Below, one piece after another: positions 7,928 through 16,673 of a stretch of 64,000 nt of DNA. How positions within the stretch are numbered: the stretch's first letter is position 1; each line of letters opens with the position of its first letter. The stretch covers positions 434,001 to 498,000 of the forward strand of contig JBAZBI010000001.1 of NCBI GenBank assembly GCA_041671545.1, written 5' to 3'. The DNA comes from UBA1563 sp041671545. Lineage in GTDB: Bacteria > Bacteroidota > Ignavibacteria > Ignavibacteriales > Ignavibacteriaceae. Below the pieces are notes generated by a model. The model made no database searches and had not been told where the DNA came from. It saw nothing but the letters and a program-made list of their open reading frames with translations. A program made the translations under genes and the position numbers.

Positions 7928-8472
7928 TTTACACGTTTTACGCACTTTTCCTTTCCGCAAAATCATTATCCCTTATGCAAAACCAATTTTTACATCGTGC
8001 TTATCCCTTTTTTTTTAAGCAAAATCACTTTTCGTGTTCTGCTTTTTAATTCCTCTTTTCAGCAAAAGGTTTTTGATGTTCAGTACCGCTCTTTTCATGT
8101 ATGCTGTCTACCGTTTCCCTTACTGTATTTTCCTTTTTGCATTAAGGAAAAGCTTTTTCTTCTTCGTAAAACAATTTTGCCTTACGACATTTTTCTATTT
8201 GCTTAAGGGATTCCTTTCCCCGTTTACAGTATTTCCTTTCCTCTTTACAGAAAACCATTTTGGATGTTAAGTAAAACGTTTTTCATGTTCAGCTTTTTCT
8301 TTTTCTTGTTCATGATTTTCTTTTCCATGTTCAGGATTTCATTTCGCTTGTTCAGGATTCCTTTTTCCATGTTCAAGATTTTCCTTTCTATGTCGGGCTT
8401 TTTCTTTTTCACTTAAGATTTTTATATTCTTCCTTAAGCAATTGCGCAATCCGTTCGAGGAAAATCATTCTT
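7928..8472. repeat. degenerate 21-bp periodic array, about 25 units
   Basis: Units step by 21 bases with almost no slippage: starts at 7949, 7970, 7991, 8012, 8033, 8054, 8075, 8096, 8117, about 8138, 8158, 8179, 8200, 8221, 8242, 8263, 8284, 8305, 8326, 8347, 8368, 8389, 8410, 8431 and 8452. The best units (8284-8388) share a CATGTTCAGGAT core followed by a T-rich tract. Older units keep only the ttaag/ttcag core and the T tract. On the minus strand one frame reads as heptads such as KKILNME for about ten units (8409 back to about 8245), then meets stops, so the array as a whole is not a gene. Twenty-one bases is also two helical turns. Confidence 0.75.
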
Positions 8473-8919
8473 AATAAAAAGTATGTTTTTCCTTAACGCA
8501 AATAATCGCCTAAGCGTTTAGCGCTTGAAAAAAAAAAGTTAGTAAGTATTTTTAATAAAAGAAATGAGATATGTTTTCGGTATGAACGTGTTTATCCGCC
8601 ATAAAAACCTCGTCTGAAGAAGAGATAACTTTGGTATAGAACGAATTTTCCCTTTTAAGCAAAATAAAATATCTAATTCAATAAAAGCTTAGCGCCTCCA
8701 ATGTTGTGCGAGAAATACGACCCTAGCTTTTTCCAAACCTTAAGACTTTGCTAAAAGGTACTACAGAAAAATAAGCTACAAATTCCATCAACTAAAAAAC
8801 AACCGGGAAAGATTCAACTATTCAAAGAACGGTCTGCATCGGATAGATTTATTACCCTTTGCTTGTACAAACATAAAAATGATATTTTATTTATGCAAGA
8901 AATATTTTCATTTTAGTGT
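8473..8919. other. non-coding spacer before the EF-G paralog terminator
   Basis: About 450 bases of AT-rich sequence after the 21-bp array. I see no open frame with a start signal, no palindromes of the REP type and no RNA gene here. Confidence 0.5.
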
Positions 8920-8960
8920 AAAAAGAAAAACCTCCAGGGTTTTAAAAACTCTGGAGGTTT
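8920..8960 (-). terminator. rho-independent terminator of the EF-G paralog gene
   Basis: Perfect 10-bp stem AAACCTCCAG / CTGGAGGTTT (8928-8937 with 8951-8960) around a 13-base loop. Read on the minus strand it is followed by TTTTTCTTTTT. It lies 34 bases past the stop codon. A smaller hairpin, ACACCT/AGGTGT, sits between the stop and the terminator. Confidence 0.85.
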
Positions 8961-8993
8961 GAACACCTGTTAACCTATGAGGAGGTGTCTTTG

Positions 8994-11084
8994 TTATCCT
9001 TCTAATTTTGACTTTTTATATTCTTCAACAATTTTGTTCTCAATTTCTTTTGGAACGTCTTCGTAGTGAGAGAATTTTCTGCTGTGATTTCCTCTACCGG
9101 CAGTTAAGCTACGCAATGTTGATGAGTATTTATAAAGCTCGGATAACGGAACATTTGCTTTGATGATCTGAAAATGTCCATCGCTTTCCATTCCAAGTAT
9201 TTTTCCTCTACGACTTGAAATATCGCCCATAACGTTACCCATGCATTCTTCAGGCATTTTCACTTCAAGTTCATAGATTGGTTCAAGCAATACCGGCTTT
9301 GATTCGGTGAATCCTTTTCTAAAACACATCGAACCGGCAATTTTGAATGACATTTCATCAGAGTCAACATCGTGGAATGAACCAAAGTGTAAGGTTACTC
9401 TAACATCAACAACTTTGTTCCCGGAGATAACTCCTTTTTCCATCGTATCAATTATTCCCTTTTCTACCGCGGGAATAAATCGTCCCGGAATAACACCACC
9501 GACGATCGCATTTACAAATTCAAATCCGGCGCCTCTCGGCATCGGTTCCATTTTAAAATGAACGTGACCGTACTGTCCTCTTCCGCCTGATTGTTTTTTA
9601 TGTTTATATTCAATATCATCAACTCTGCCGCGGATGGTTTCGCGGTAAGGTATTCTCGGTTCTACAAGATCAACATCAACGCCATAGCGTTCCTTTAAAC
9701 GTTTAACGGCTAAATTTAAATGAAGTTCACCTTGACCTGAAATAACTGTCTGTGCAATTTCAGGATCGAACTTAACGTTAAATGATGGATCTTCTTCATG
9801 CAAAGAGTGTAAACATGTTGCGATCTTATCTTCTTCTCCTTTTGCTTTCGGTATAATCGCACCGCGAATGATAGCTTCCGGAAAAACGATAGGATCAATA
9901 ATGGCAGGTAAGTTTTTAGAAGAAAGTGTATTGCTGGAGTGAGAGTCTTTTAATTTTACAACAGCGCCAATATCCCCGGCGCCTACATAAGTTACTTCTT
10001 TTCGTGTTCTTCCATTTAAAACCGAAAGCTGGCTTAAACGTTCACCCTTTCCATTCGCTTCATTTATAAGATCAAGCCCGGCATTAACTTTACCGGAATA
10101 AACTTTAAAGAGGGAAAGTTCACCAACATGAGGTTCGGAAACTATTTTGAAAATGAACATCACCGGTTCCCCTTTCGGGTCAACACGGAGCAAAACTTTT
10201 TCATTTTTATCTTTTAACTTAACTTCAAAATCACCGCGATCAACCGGGTTCGGGAAAAACTTTTCGGTAAAATCTAAAAAGTTATTTACTCCAACTCCCT
10301 TTGCTGCAGAAGTAGCAAAGACAGGAGTAAGATTTCTTTTAATAATTGAATCTTTGATCCCGATTTCTAAATCCGAGTCGGAAAGAGTTCCGGCTTCAAA
10401 ATATTTATTCATCAATTCTTCGCTGAGTTCAGCAACTTTTTCAATCAGTTCGGTTCTTAATTGTTCTGCTTTGGCTTTTAATGCTTCGGGAATTTCTTCT
10501 TCGGTTACTTTCTTAGAACCAACCTCACCATAAGTGAACATCTTCATTTTAACAACATCAACAACTGCTGAAAAGCCCAAACCTTCTTTTGCCGGGAAGG
10601 TTATAACAATTGCACCGTCGGTTATTCTTTCTTTCGCCTGGGCAACAATTTCTTCAAAGCGCGAATGCTCGTTATCGCACTTGTTAATAATAATTGCTGA
10701 CGGAATTCCATATTCAGTTACAAAGTGTGCGGCAGCCTCAGAACCAACTTCAACTCCTTCAACCGCTTTAAGAACCAATACAGCGGTATCGCAAACTTTC
10801 ATACCGGCTTTTACTTCGCCGATAAAATCGGAGTAACCGGGTGTATCTAAAATGTTGATTTTTGTGTTTTTCCAGTCGAGGTGCATTAAGGAGAGAGAGA
10901 TAGAGAATTGGCGTTCAATTTCGTTTGCTGAATAATCGGAGACTGTGTTTCCTTCAGCAATACTTCCAATTCGATTAGTTTCACCGGCAGTAAATAAAAA
11001 CAATTCGGACAGCGAAGTTTTGCCGGTTCCTCCGTGCCCGATTAATGCAATGTTGCGTAATGATTCTGGACCATATTCTTTCAC
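8994..11084 (-). CDS. elongation factor G paralog (EF-G-like GTPase)
   Basis: A 696-residue translational GTPase with the domain order of EF-G. The G motifs are GHGGTGKT (16-23), DTPGY (80-84) and NKCD (134-137). Domains II-V follow, with RGGRGQYGHVHFKMEP and a C-terminal TAGRGNHSRKFSHYEDVP. The switch I segment reads ERQFSISLSL in place of the usual RGITI, which is typical of the EF-G2-like paralog rather than the canonical translocase. Family members may act in ribosome recycling or a specialised elongation role; I cannot tell which. It is not next to rpsL, rpsG or tuf, which fits a paralog. The start is preceded by GGAGTAAACC. The gene is closed by a strong terminator. Confidence 0.85.
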   Translation of the reverse strand: MKEYGPESLRNIALIGHGGTGKTSLSELFLFTAGETNRIGSIAEGNTVSDYSANEIERQFSISLSLMHLDWKNTKINILDTPGYSDFIGEVKAGMKVCDTAVLVLKAVEGVEVGSEAAAHFVTEYGIPSAIIINKCDNEHSRFEEIVAQAKERITDGAIVITFPAKEGLGFSAVVDVVKMKMFTYGEVGSKKVTEEEIPEALKAKAEQLRTELIEKVAELSEELMNKYFEAGTLSDSDLEIGIKDSIIKRNLTPVFATSAAKGVGVNNFLDFTEKFFPNPVDRGDFEVKLKDKNEKVLLRVDPKGEPVMFIFKIVSEPHVGELSLFKVYSGKVNAGLDLINEANGKGERLSQLSVLNGRTRKEVTYVGAGDIGAVVKLKDSHSSNTLSSKNLPAIIDPIVFPEAIIRGAIIPKAKGEEDKIATCLHSLHEEDPSFNVKFDPEIAQTVISGQGELHLNLAVKRLKERYGVDVDLVEPRIPYRETIRGRVDDIEYKHKKQSGGRGQYGHVHFKMEPMPRGAGFEFVNAIVGGVIPGRFIPAVEKGIIDTMEKGVISGNKVVDVRVTLHFGSFHDVDSDEMSFKIAGSMCFRKGFTESKPVLLEPIYELEVKMPEECMGNVMGDISSRRGKILGMESDGHFQIIKANVPLSELYKYSSTLRSLTAGRGNHSRKFSHYEDVPKEIENKIVEEYKKSKLEG

Positions 11085-11118
11085 GGTTTACTCCTTTATT
11101 TGGATTAAAGATATCAAA

Positions 11119-11137
11119 CCCCCCGCATGGCGGGGGG
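11119..11137. repeat. GC-rich 19-nt hairpin between DUF948-like and EF-G genes
   Basis: CCCCCCGC-ATG-GCGGGGGG, an 8-3-8 hairpin just past the stop of the DUF948-like gene. On the minus strand it is followed by only three T residues, so it may be a weak terminator or a processing hairpin. Its 8-3-8 plan is the same as the long REP-like palindromes near the RAYT gene. Confidence 0.7.
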
Positions 11138-11141
11138 AATG

Positions 11142-11522
11142 TTAGAATTTTAGTCTGTGCACAAAAGTCGCAATCCCTTTTTTAACAGCGTTTAAGTTTG
11201 TTGTTAAACTCTGTATCGGAGCTTCAATTCCTTCTCTTATTTTTCGCTCAACTTCCAGCAAGTCCACTACACGTGATTTTACCGAATTAACGACCCATGA
11301 AACTGTGGCCATCTGTTCTTCGGCGTGGGTTGTAATGTTCTTGATAGAAAGAGCTAATGAATCAAACGACTCAAGTAAAGGATGAATCTCGTCTGCGATG
11401 CGGCTAATGTCTGTTTGCATCTTTTCAAACGATTTTGTGAGTCGGAAAATATAATATACCAACGAAACACAAAGTACCGTAGCGGATGCCAGCAGCAAGA
11501 CTTGAAAGATTTGAATAATCAT
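11142..11522 (-). CDS. DUF948-like single-pass membrane protein
   Basis: A 126-residue protein with one N-terminal transmembrane segment (residues 4-26, IQVLLLASATVLCVSLVYYIF type) and a long helical soluble part (KSFEKMQTDISRIADEIHPLL). This is the layout of DUF948 proteins, which are often found next to YtxH genes in Gram-positive and Bacteroidota/Chlorobi genomes. Here too a YtxH gene lies directly upstream, 12 bases away, so the two probably form an operon. The role is unknown; the pair is commonly thought of as general-stress or envelope-associated. Confidence 0.7.
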   Translation of the reverse strand: MIIQIFQVLLLASATVLCVSLVYYIFRLTKSFEKMQTDISRIADEIHPLLESFDSLALSIKNITTHAEEQMATVSWVVNSVKSRVVDLLEVERKIREGIEAPIQSLTTNLNAVKKGIATFVHRLKF

Positions 11523-11534
11523 ATTCTTATTATG

Positions 11535-11954
11535 TTACGATTTTTTTGCGTCTTTATAAGCATCGACGCCGGCTTTAAAAGCATTTTTGATTTTATCGGT
11601 TTCAGAAGCGACAACTTCTTTACCAGTAGCAATAGCTTGTCCGGCTTTTTCTTTTGCTTCAGAAAAAACTTTTTCAGCGTCTTTAATCAGAACATCTGCT
11701 TTTACTTTAGCATCAGCAACTAATTGCTCTGATTTTTTTTTACCATCGTTATAAATGATGGAAGCTTTTTCTTTTGCTACATCAAGATATTTTTCAGCTT
11801 CATCAAGAAGATCATCGGTTTTTCCTTTAATATCCTGGCGAAGTTCTTTTCCGCTTTTAGGAGCGTATAAGAGGGCAATTGCTGCTCCAACAATACTGCC
11901 GGTTAAAAAGCCGATCAATAAGCCTTTACTGACGTTACTTTCTTTTGTTGACAT
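11535..11954 (-). CDS. YtxH domain-containing protein
   Basis: A 139-residue protein with the YtxH signature at the start: a glycine-rich hydrophobic stretch LIGFLTGSIVGAAIALLYAP followed by KSGKELRQDI. The remaining 100 residues are an alanine- and lysine-rich amphipathic helix (DEAEKYLDVAKEKASIIY), like LEA-type stress proteins. It is probably anchored to the membrane by the N-terminus. It is followed by the DUF948-like gene. Expression under general stress is known for the Bacillus homolog; here it is inference. The start is preceded by AAAGGAGAAAG. Confidence 0.85.
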   Translation of the reverse strand: MSTKESNVSKGLLIGFLTGSIVGAAIALLYAPKSGKELRQDIKGKTDDLLDEAEKYLDVAKEKASIIYNDGKKKSEQLVADAKVKADVLIKDAEKVFSEAKEKAGQAIATGKEVVASETDKIKNAFKAGVDAYKDAKKS

Positions 11955-11981
11955 AACTTTCTCCTTTTATTAGTTCTTCCT

Positions 11982-12002
11982 CATTCCATTCTTTATGGAA
12001 TG
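11982..12002. repeat. hairpin between icd and ytxH genes
   Basis: Perfect 8-bp stem CATTCCAT / ATGGAATG with a 5-base loop, in the 61-base gap after the icd stop. No T-run follows on the minus strand, so it is more likely an RNA-processing or stabilising stem than a terminator. Confidence 0.55.
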
Positions 12003-12015
12003 ATAATTCCGTTAA

Positions 12016-13266
12016 TTATAAATTCTTTACAATTTCTTCAGCAAAACGATAACATCCAACTTCTGTTGCTCCTTTAGTTAGACGCGCGAAATCATAAGTT
12101 ACCACTTTTGATTTGATGGTTTTTCTCATTGCTTTTTCGATCAACGCAGAAACTTTAGTCCATCCCATAAATTCAAACATCATAACACCGGAAAGAATTA
12201 CTGAACCGGGATTAACCTTATCCATGCCTGCATATTTTGGAGCCGTTCCATGAGTCGCTTCAAATATAGCTGTTTCGTAACTCATATTTGCGCCCGGAGC
12301 AATTCCTAACCCGCCAACTTGTGCAGCAGCGGCGTCGGATAAAAAATCTCCGTTCAAATTTGGAGTAGCCAATACTTCATATTCATTGGGGCGCAATAAA
12401 AGCTGTTGGAAAATACTGTCGGCAATTCTATCTTTCAATAAAATTTTCCCCTCGGGCATTTTCCCGTTGAAATTTTTCCAGAGTTCATCTTCGGTCACTA
12501 TGAAATCGCTGAATTCTTCTTTGGCAACTTTATAGCCCCATTCTTTGAACGAACCTTCGGTAAATTTCATAATGTTCCCTTTATGCACAAGAGTAACACT
12601 GCTTCTTTTCTTTGCGATCGCAAACTCAATTGCTTTCTTTACCAAACGTTTTGTCCCGAATTCACTTATCGGTTTAATGCCGATACCTGAAAGTTTTCTG
12701 ATGTTCTTTCCAAATTTAGTGTTGATATATTTTATCAAAGATTCAGCTTCCGGTGAACCCGATTTAAATTCAATTCCTGCATAAACATCTTCCGTATTTT
12801 CTCTGAAGATAACGATGTCTAAATCTTGCGGGCGTTTCATCGGGCTGGGCGTTCCTTGATAATATTTTACCGGACGAACACAGGCAAATAAATCAAGTAA
12901 TTGGCGAAGAGCAACATTCAAACTTCTTATTCCACCGCCGATTGGTGTTGTTAATGGACCTTTAATAGCAACGGAATATTCTTTTATTGCATCAACGGTT
13001 TCTTGCGGAAGCCATTTGTCTTTTCCATAAACCTTTAATGCTTTTTCACCGGCATAAACTTCAGCCCATGCGATTTTCTTTTTACCGCCATAAACTTTTT
13101 TCACTGCTTCATCAAAAACTAATTTTGAAGCACGCCAAATGTCGGGACCAATGCCATCGCCTTCTATAAATAAAACTATGGGATTATCGGGGACTGTAAT
13201 TTTGCCATCTGCGAAGGTGATTTTTTCACCATCGGCGGGAAGAATGATTTTTTTGTATTTTTTCAT
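12016..13266 (-). CDS. icd: NADP-dependent isocitrate dehydrogenase
   Basis: Oxidative decarboxylation of isocitrate to 2-oxoglutarate in the TCA cycle. The protein has the family marks in order: FIEGDGIGPDIW near the start, the substrate loop RSLNVALRQ with the SxNxxxR pattern, and ATHGTAPKYAGMDKVNPG near the end. The KYAG residues correspond to those that give NADP preference in the E. coli enzyme. I place the start at 13266 because a GGAG site sits six bases before that ATG; an upstream ATG at 13278 has no such site. Length (416 residues) is normal for the homodimeric type. The gene precedes ytxH on the same strand. Confidence 0.92.
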   Translation of the reverse strand: MKKYKKIILPADGEKITFADGKITVPDNPIVLFIEGDGIGPDIWRASKLVFDEAVKKVYGGKKKIAWAEVYAGEKALKVYGKDKWLPQETVDAIKEYSVAIKGPLTTPIGGGIRSLNVALRQLLDLFACVRPVKYYQGTPSPMKRPQDLDIVIFRENTEDVYAGIEFKSGSPEAESLIKYINTKFGKNIRKLSGIGIKPISEFGTKRLVKKAIEFAIAKKRSSVTLVHKGNIMKFTEGSFKEWGYKVAKEEFSDFIVTEDELWKNFNGKMPEGKILLKDRIADSIFQQLLLRPNEYEVLATPNLNGDFLSDAAAAQVGGLGIAPGANMSYETAIFEATHGTAPKYAGMDKVNPGSVILSGVMMFEFMGWTKVSALIEKAMRKTIKSKVVTYDFARLTKGATEVGCYRFAEEIVKNL

Positions 13267-13286
13267 TGAGAACTCCATTCAATATT

Positions 13287-14237
13287 TTATTGTTCGATCG
13301 TTATTTTCCCAAATCTTTTTTGATAAAGCAGCACACTGACGATGCCTACTAAAACCGCGAACCACAAGGTCACGATCCGTATGAGAAATGTGGAGGCAAA
13401 AGCTATATCAAGTGAATAATGCTTTTGTTGAAGTAATACCGTCAATGAACCTTCAGTAACTCCTAAACCACCGGGCAGCATTGAAATTGCACCTACAATG
13501 GTTGCAAATGCATAACTGAATGAAGCCCAAAGCAAAGAAATTTCTACATGAAAATTAGTGAGAATTAGGTAATATCCCAAACATTCAAAAAACCAGGCAA
13601 CTAAACTTAACACCGACATTTGCATTAAAGGTTTTAGCTGAAGCATTTGGTACGAGCTTTCATATGCCGATTTTGCATGCTCTGTATATTTTTTTATAAA
13701 TTTTATTTTAGAAAAATAGTTGATGATCGCTTCACCAATATTTTTATTAGTCAAAGCGATCGTAACAATCACAAAAAAAAACGCAACGGCAACGATTACT
13801 ACTCTTCCAAAATTATATACATACCCGCCAATAAGTCCGATGAAGATGAGAGAAAGGAAGTCAGTAATTCTTTCTGCAAAAATGATCGGTGCGGTTTTGC
13901 TTATCGGTTCGCCCGTAATTTGTTTTACCAAATAGGCTTTTAAGAGTTCTCCCATTTTGCCGGGAGTTACACTCATTATTAAGCCAGACATAAAAACAGA
14001 AAAAGAATCTATTTTTTTTATTTTGACTTTTAACAGCCTGAGATAAAAATCCCACTTTAAAAATCTTGTGAAGTAATTGGAAAATGATAAAAGCAAAAGC
14101 AATGGAAGAAGAAACCAATTAAATAGAGAGAAAGCTTTTAATACTTTGTCGAAATCAGCGTAGAGAGAAAAGAGAAGGTAAATTAATCCGGCAGCGGCAA
14201 GTGAAATGAAAATATTTCTTTTAACTTTGGCAAACAT
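13287..14237 (-). CDS. lysylphosphatidylglycerol synthase TM-region/UPF0104 family membrane protein
   Basis: A 316-residue polytopic membrane protein with about eight hydrophobic segments. It has the family marks SNYFTRFLKWDFYLRLL, SVTPGKMGELLKAYLV and LPGGLGVTEGSLTVLL (flippase-like domain of MprF/AglD2). The MprF synthase domain is absent, so it is only the membrane part. Members are thought to move lipids or lipid-linked precursors. It starts one base after the maf stop and ends just before icd, so it is translated as part of the spoIID-maf unit. The substrate is unknown. Confidence 0.85.
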   Translation of the reverse strand: MFAKVKRNIFISLAAAGLIYLLFSLYADFDKVLKAFSLFNWFLLPLLLLLSFSNYFTRFLKWDFYLRLLKVKIKKIDSFSVFMSGLIMSVTPGKMGELLKAYLVKQITGEPISKTAPIIFAERITDFLSLIFIGLIGGYVYNFGRVVIVAVAFFFVIVTIALTNKNIGEAIINYFSKIKFIKKYTEHAKSAYESSYQMLQLKPLMQMSVLSLVAWFFECLGYYLILTNFHVEISLLWASFSYAFATIVGAISMLPGGLGVTEGSLTVLLQQKHYSLDIAFASTFLIRIVTLWFAVLVGIVSVLLYQKRFGKITIEQ

Positions 14238-14238
14238 C

Positions 14239-14817
14239 TCAAAGGACTTTCAGCATCGCCTGATATACTTTGGTTAAGGGTAGTCCAACCACATTATAGT
14301 AACAGCCGTTAATTTTTTTTATAAAAATCGCCCCATAATCATCTTGAATTCCGTAAGCCCCGGCTTTATCCATCGGGCTTCCGCCTGCTACATATTCTTT
14401 AATTTCGCTCTCTTTTAATTCTCTAAAAGTTACTTCGGTTTTTTCGTAATCGTTAATCATCTTTCCGTTTAAAGAATTGAAAACACAAAATCCGGTATAA
14501 ACAAAATGCTTTCTTCCGCTGAGATTTTTTAACATCGCAATAGCTTGCTTAACAGAATCCGGTTTGCCGAGAATCTTTCCATCAATTACAACAATTGTAT
14601 CCGCGGTAATTATAATGCCTTTTTTATTCTCTTCTTTTGCTACTTCCATTTTTTGGAGAGCAAGTGATTTTGCGATGGGTGCCACTCTTTTTTTTGAATC
14701 GAAATCTTCATCAAAATGGCAATGCAAAATCTCCGGATGCAGATTGATCTGTTCTAATAATTTTTTTCTTCGCGGTGATTTTGAAGCGAGATAAATTTTA
14801 AGCTTTGAAGGGATCAT
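14239..14817 (-). CDS. maf: Maf family nucleoside triphosphate pyrophosphatase
   Basis: A 192-residue house-cleaning pyrophosphatase that hydrolyses dTTP/UTP or modified nucleotides. The N-terminal motif LASKSPRRKKLL holds the conserved S-RR, followed by ADTIVVIDGKILGKP and the tail YYNVVGLPL. All are intact. The start overlaps the stop of the SpoIID gene by four bases (ATGA), a sign of translational coupling, and the next gene begins within two bases of its stop. Confidence 0.9.
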   Translation of the reverse strand: MIPSKLKIYLASKSPRRKKLLEQINLHPEILHCHFDEDFDSKKRVAPIAKSLALQKMEVAKEENKKGIIITADTIVVIDGKILGKPDSVKQAIAMLKNLSGRKHFVYTGFCVFNSLNGKMINDYEKTEVTFRELKESEIKEYVAGGSPMDKAGAYGIQDDYGAIFIKKINGCYYNVVGLPLTKVYQAMLKVL

Positions 14818-16154
14818 TCAATTTTTCCTACGGTACAGCCTTGAAAATAAAAATCAAGAATTTCGTTATAACTTTTTCCTTGAGAAGAAAGATTCATTGC
14901 GCCCCATTGGCACAATCCAACACCGTGACCGCTTCCCTTACCGTTCAAGGTTATTTTTTTCAGATCACCTTTTACAACTTCCTTAGTAATTGTAAACAAA
15001 GAAGATCGAAGAATTCCTTTAGTCTCTTTTCTTGTAAAGAAATTTCTAACTTCTGTGGTTTTAAGAATAACATCATCTCCAGCGTTAAAACTTATTTGAA
15101 TTTCTTTCGCCCTACCTGAGTCAAACACTTCGGAGATTACAACATCTTTTACAACTTTCTGTTTCTTCATGAGAAGATTCTTTTCTTTCAATAATTTCAA
15201 TAGTTCAGCTTGTGTATAAGATTCTTTCCAAGAAAAAGTTGGCGAAATTTCACAATTGGCTTTTTCATCACCATCTTTCTTGGAAGACAAATATTCGTCA
15301 ACTTTGCCGGAAAAAACATTTGCGGGGTCTTCCAACATTCCTCCGCATGCCGAATGATAAAATACTTCCGCAAGTCTTTCTTTGAATTTAAGAATTTCAC
15401 CGGAAGTAGCAGCAATTGCTTTCTGATCGAGATCAGTATAATTTCCACACCCATCAAATACCTGGTCTCGAACATCGTCTGTTATATCATAATAAGTGTT
15501 CCCCTTATCCACTTTCATTTCCGCAAAAGTTCGAGCACAAACAGCAAAAGCTTTTAAGGCTTCCAATCTATCCGTTTGAGTTGATTTTACTGCCATTTCC
15601 GGATGCAACACTCCAAGAAGATAATCTTCCATTGGTAGGCGATTTAAAACAAATATTTTATTATTATCACTATAAACTACTAAAAAGTCACCCTTATATT
15701 TTTTCCCCGAAAAAAGGATAACGCTTTCAGAGTCGATAGGCTGGAATAAAAAAGTTATTCCGTCAACTTCACGATTATTAAATTTTGTGTTAACACCACC
15801 GCTGTTAATTTTAAATGTCAACTCATCCCCTTTTTTCAATTTTCCAATTTCTTCGTTATCAGAAATTAATTTATAAGTTCCATTTGTTTTAAATGATACT
15901 GGATTTTGATTATCGCTAAGGAGAACTCGAATTTGATTCTTTTCACTACCTACAATTTTATATGCTTTGGGAGAAATTCGTGTTTTAGTTTCTTCAATTT
16001 TTCTAACCGCCGGAGAACAGCTAAAAGAATTGATCACAAAAACGGAAAGCAATACACCGAGAAAAAAATATTTTAAATTTGTAAAGAGGAAATTCAGGAA
16101 AGGGAAAGAAGTAGACACAAAGACTATCTGAACATCGCTTTTATGCTTCCCCAC
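14814..16154 (-). CDS. SpoIID/LytB domain lipoprotein
   Basis: The C-terminal 300 residues are a SpoIID domain: LLGVLHPEMAVKS, LEALKAFAVCARTFAE, YHSACGGM and HGVGLCQWGAMNLSSQG, with a LDFYFQGC ending. SpoIID enzymes are lytic transglycosylases acting on peptidoglycan. The N-terminus has a hydrophobic stretch ending in SFSCSP, a probable lipobox. The GTG at 16154 lies 31 bases inside the upstream gene; an in-frame GTG at 16118, just after the upstream stop, gives a cleaner signal peptide and may be the real start. The organism is not a spore former by other evidence, so a cell-wall remodelling role is likely. Confidence 0.85.
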   Translation of the reverse strand: MGKHKSDVQIVFVSTSFPFLNFLFTNLKYFFLGVLLSVFVINSFSCSPAVRKIEETKTRISPKAYKIVGSEKNQIRVLLSDNQNPVSFKTNGTYKLISDNEEIGKLKKGDELTFKINSGGVNTKFNNREVDGITFLFQPIDSESVILFSGKKYKGDFLVVYSDNNKIFVLNRLPMEDYLLGVLHPEMAVKSTQTDRLEALKAFAVCARTFAEMKVDKGNTYYDITDDVRDQVFDGCGNYTDLDQKAIAATSGEILKFKERLAEVFYHSACGGMLEDPANVFSGKVDEYLSSKKDGDEKANCEISPTFSWKESYTQAELLKLLKEKNLLMKKQKVVKDVVISEVFDSGRAKEIQISFNAGDDVILKTTEVRNFFTRKETKGILRSSLFTITKEVVKGDLKKITLNGKGSGHGVGLCQWGAMNLSSQGKSYNEILDFYFQGCTVGKIE

Positions 16155-16519
16155 GTTCTTTTAACGCCGGAAATATTATGTGAAACGCTTACTTCTTTTG
16201 TATAAGACGTGGTGTTGTCGTTATCAACTATTTTTATACGGTAAATAAAAATTACATCGGAAACTTTATAAGCATTTTGATCAAGGAAAGAGTAGTATGA
16301 ATTTGGACCTTGTGGTTTAACGGATTCTAAAACCGTGAACTCGCCATTGTAGGTTTTTCTTTCAACTAAAAATTCTCTAACATTCTTCTCGTCGGAAGTT
16401 TTCCATTCAACTCGAACATTTTCACCTTCATTCTTAGCGTTGATAAAGTCGAGAAAAACTCCACCGAGCACCGAAGAAATTGAAAGAATTGTTAAAAATA
16501 CAAATAGTTGCTTTTTCAT
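16124..16519 (-). CDS. secreted FN3-like protein
   Basis: A 131-residue protein with an N-terminal signal peptide (KKQLFVFLTILSISSVLGG). Then follows a single beta-sandwich with the pattern VRVEWKTSDEKNVREFLVER, YSFLDQNA and IFIYRIKIVDND, which is the fibronectin type III style common in Bacteroidota surface proteins. It is probably periplasmic or surface-exposed. It heads the SpoIID-maf-UPF0104 unit and overlaps or abuts SpoIID, so a cell-envelope role is plausible. No enzyme motif is present. Confidence 0.65.
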   Translation of the reverse strand: MKKQLFVFLTILSISSVLGGVFLDFINAKNEGENVRVEWKTSDEKNVREFLVERKTYNGEFTVLESVKPQGPNSYYSFLDQNAYKVSDVIFIYRIKIVDNDNTTSYTKEVSVSHNISGVKRTWGSIKAMFR

Positions 16520-16673
16520 GGGTGAAATATATTACGCTTGATGGTCTTTGTCAAGCAATAAATGACTCGATTGGTATTTTTTATGAGGATGTGACACATG
16601 TGGTAAAATAATCTTTTTCATTTCTATGGAAAATCTTTATATTTAGGACAATAGGAGAATTAATTATAGCTTT

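Noticed and set aside
7997..8270. Overlapping plus-strand open frames rich in Phe, Leu and Ser in the 21-bp array
   Set aside because: They arise from T-rich periodic DNA, lack ribosome binding sites and have no recognisable product.
9307..11145. Several plus-strand open frames of 66-128 codons
   Set aside because: They lie wholly antisense to the EF-G paralog gene, whose motifs are unmistakable, and have no start signals.
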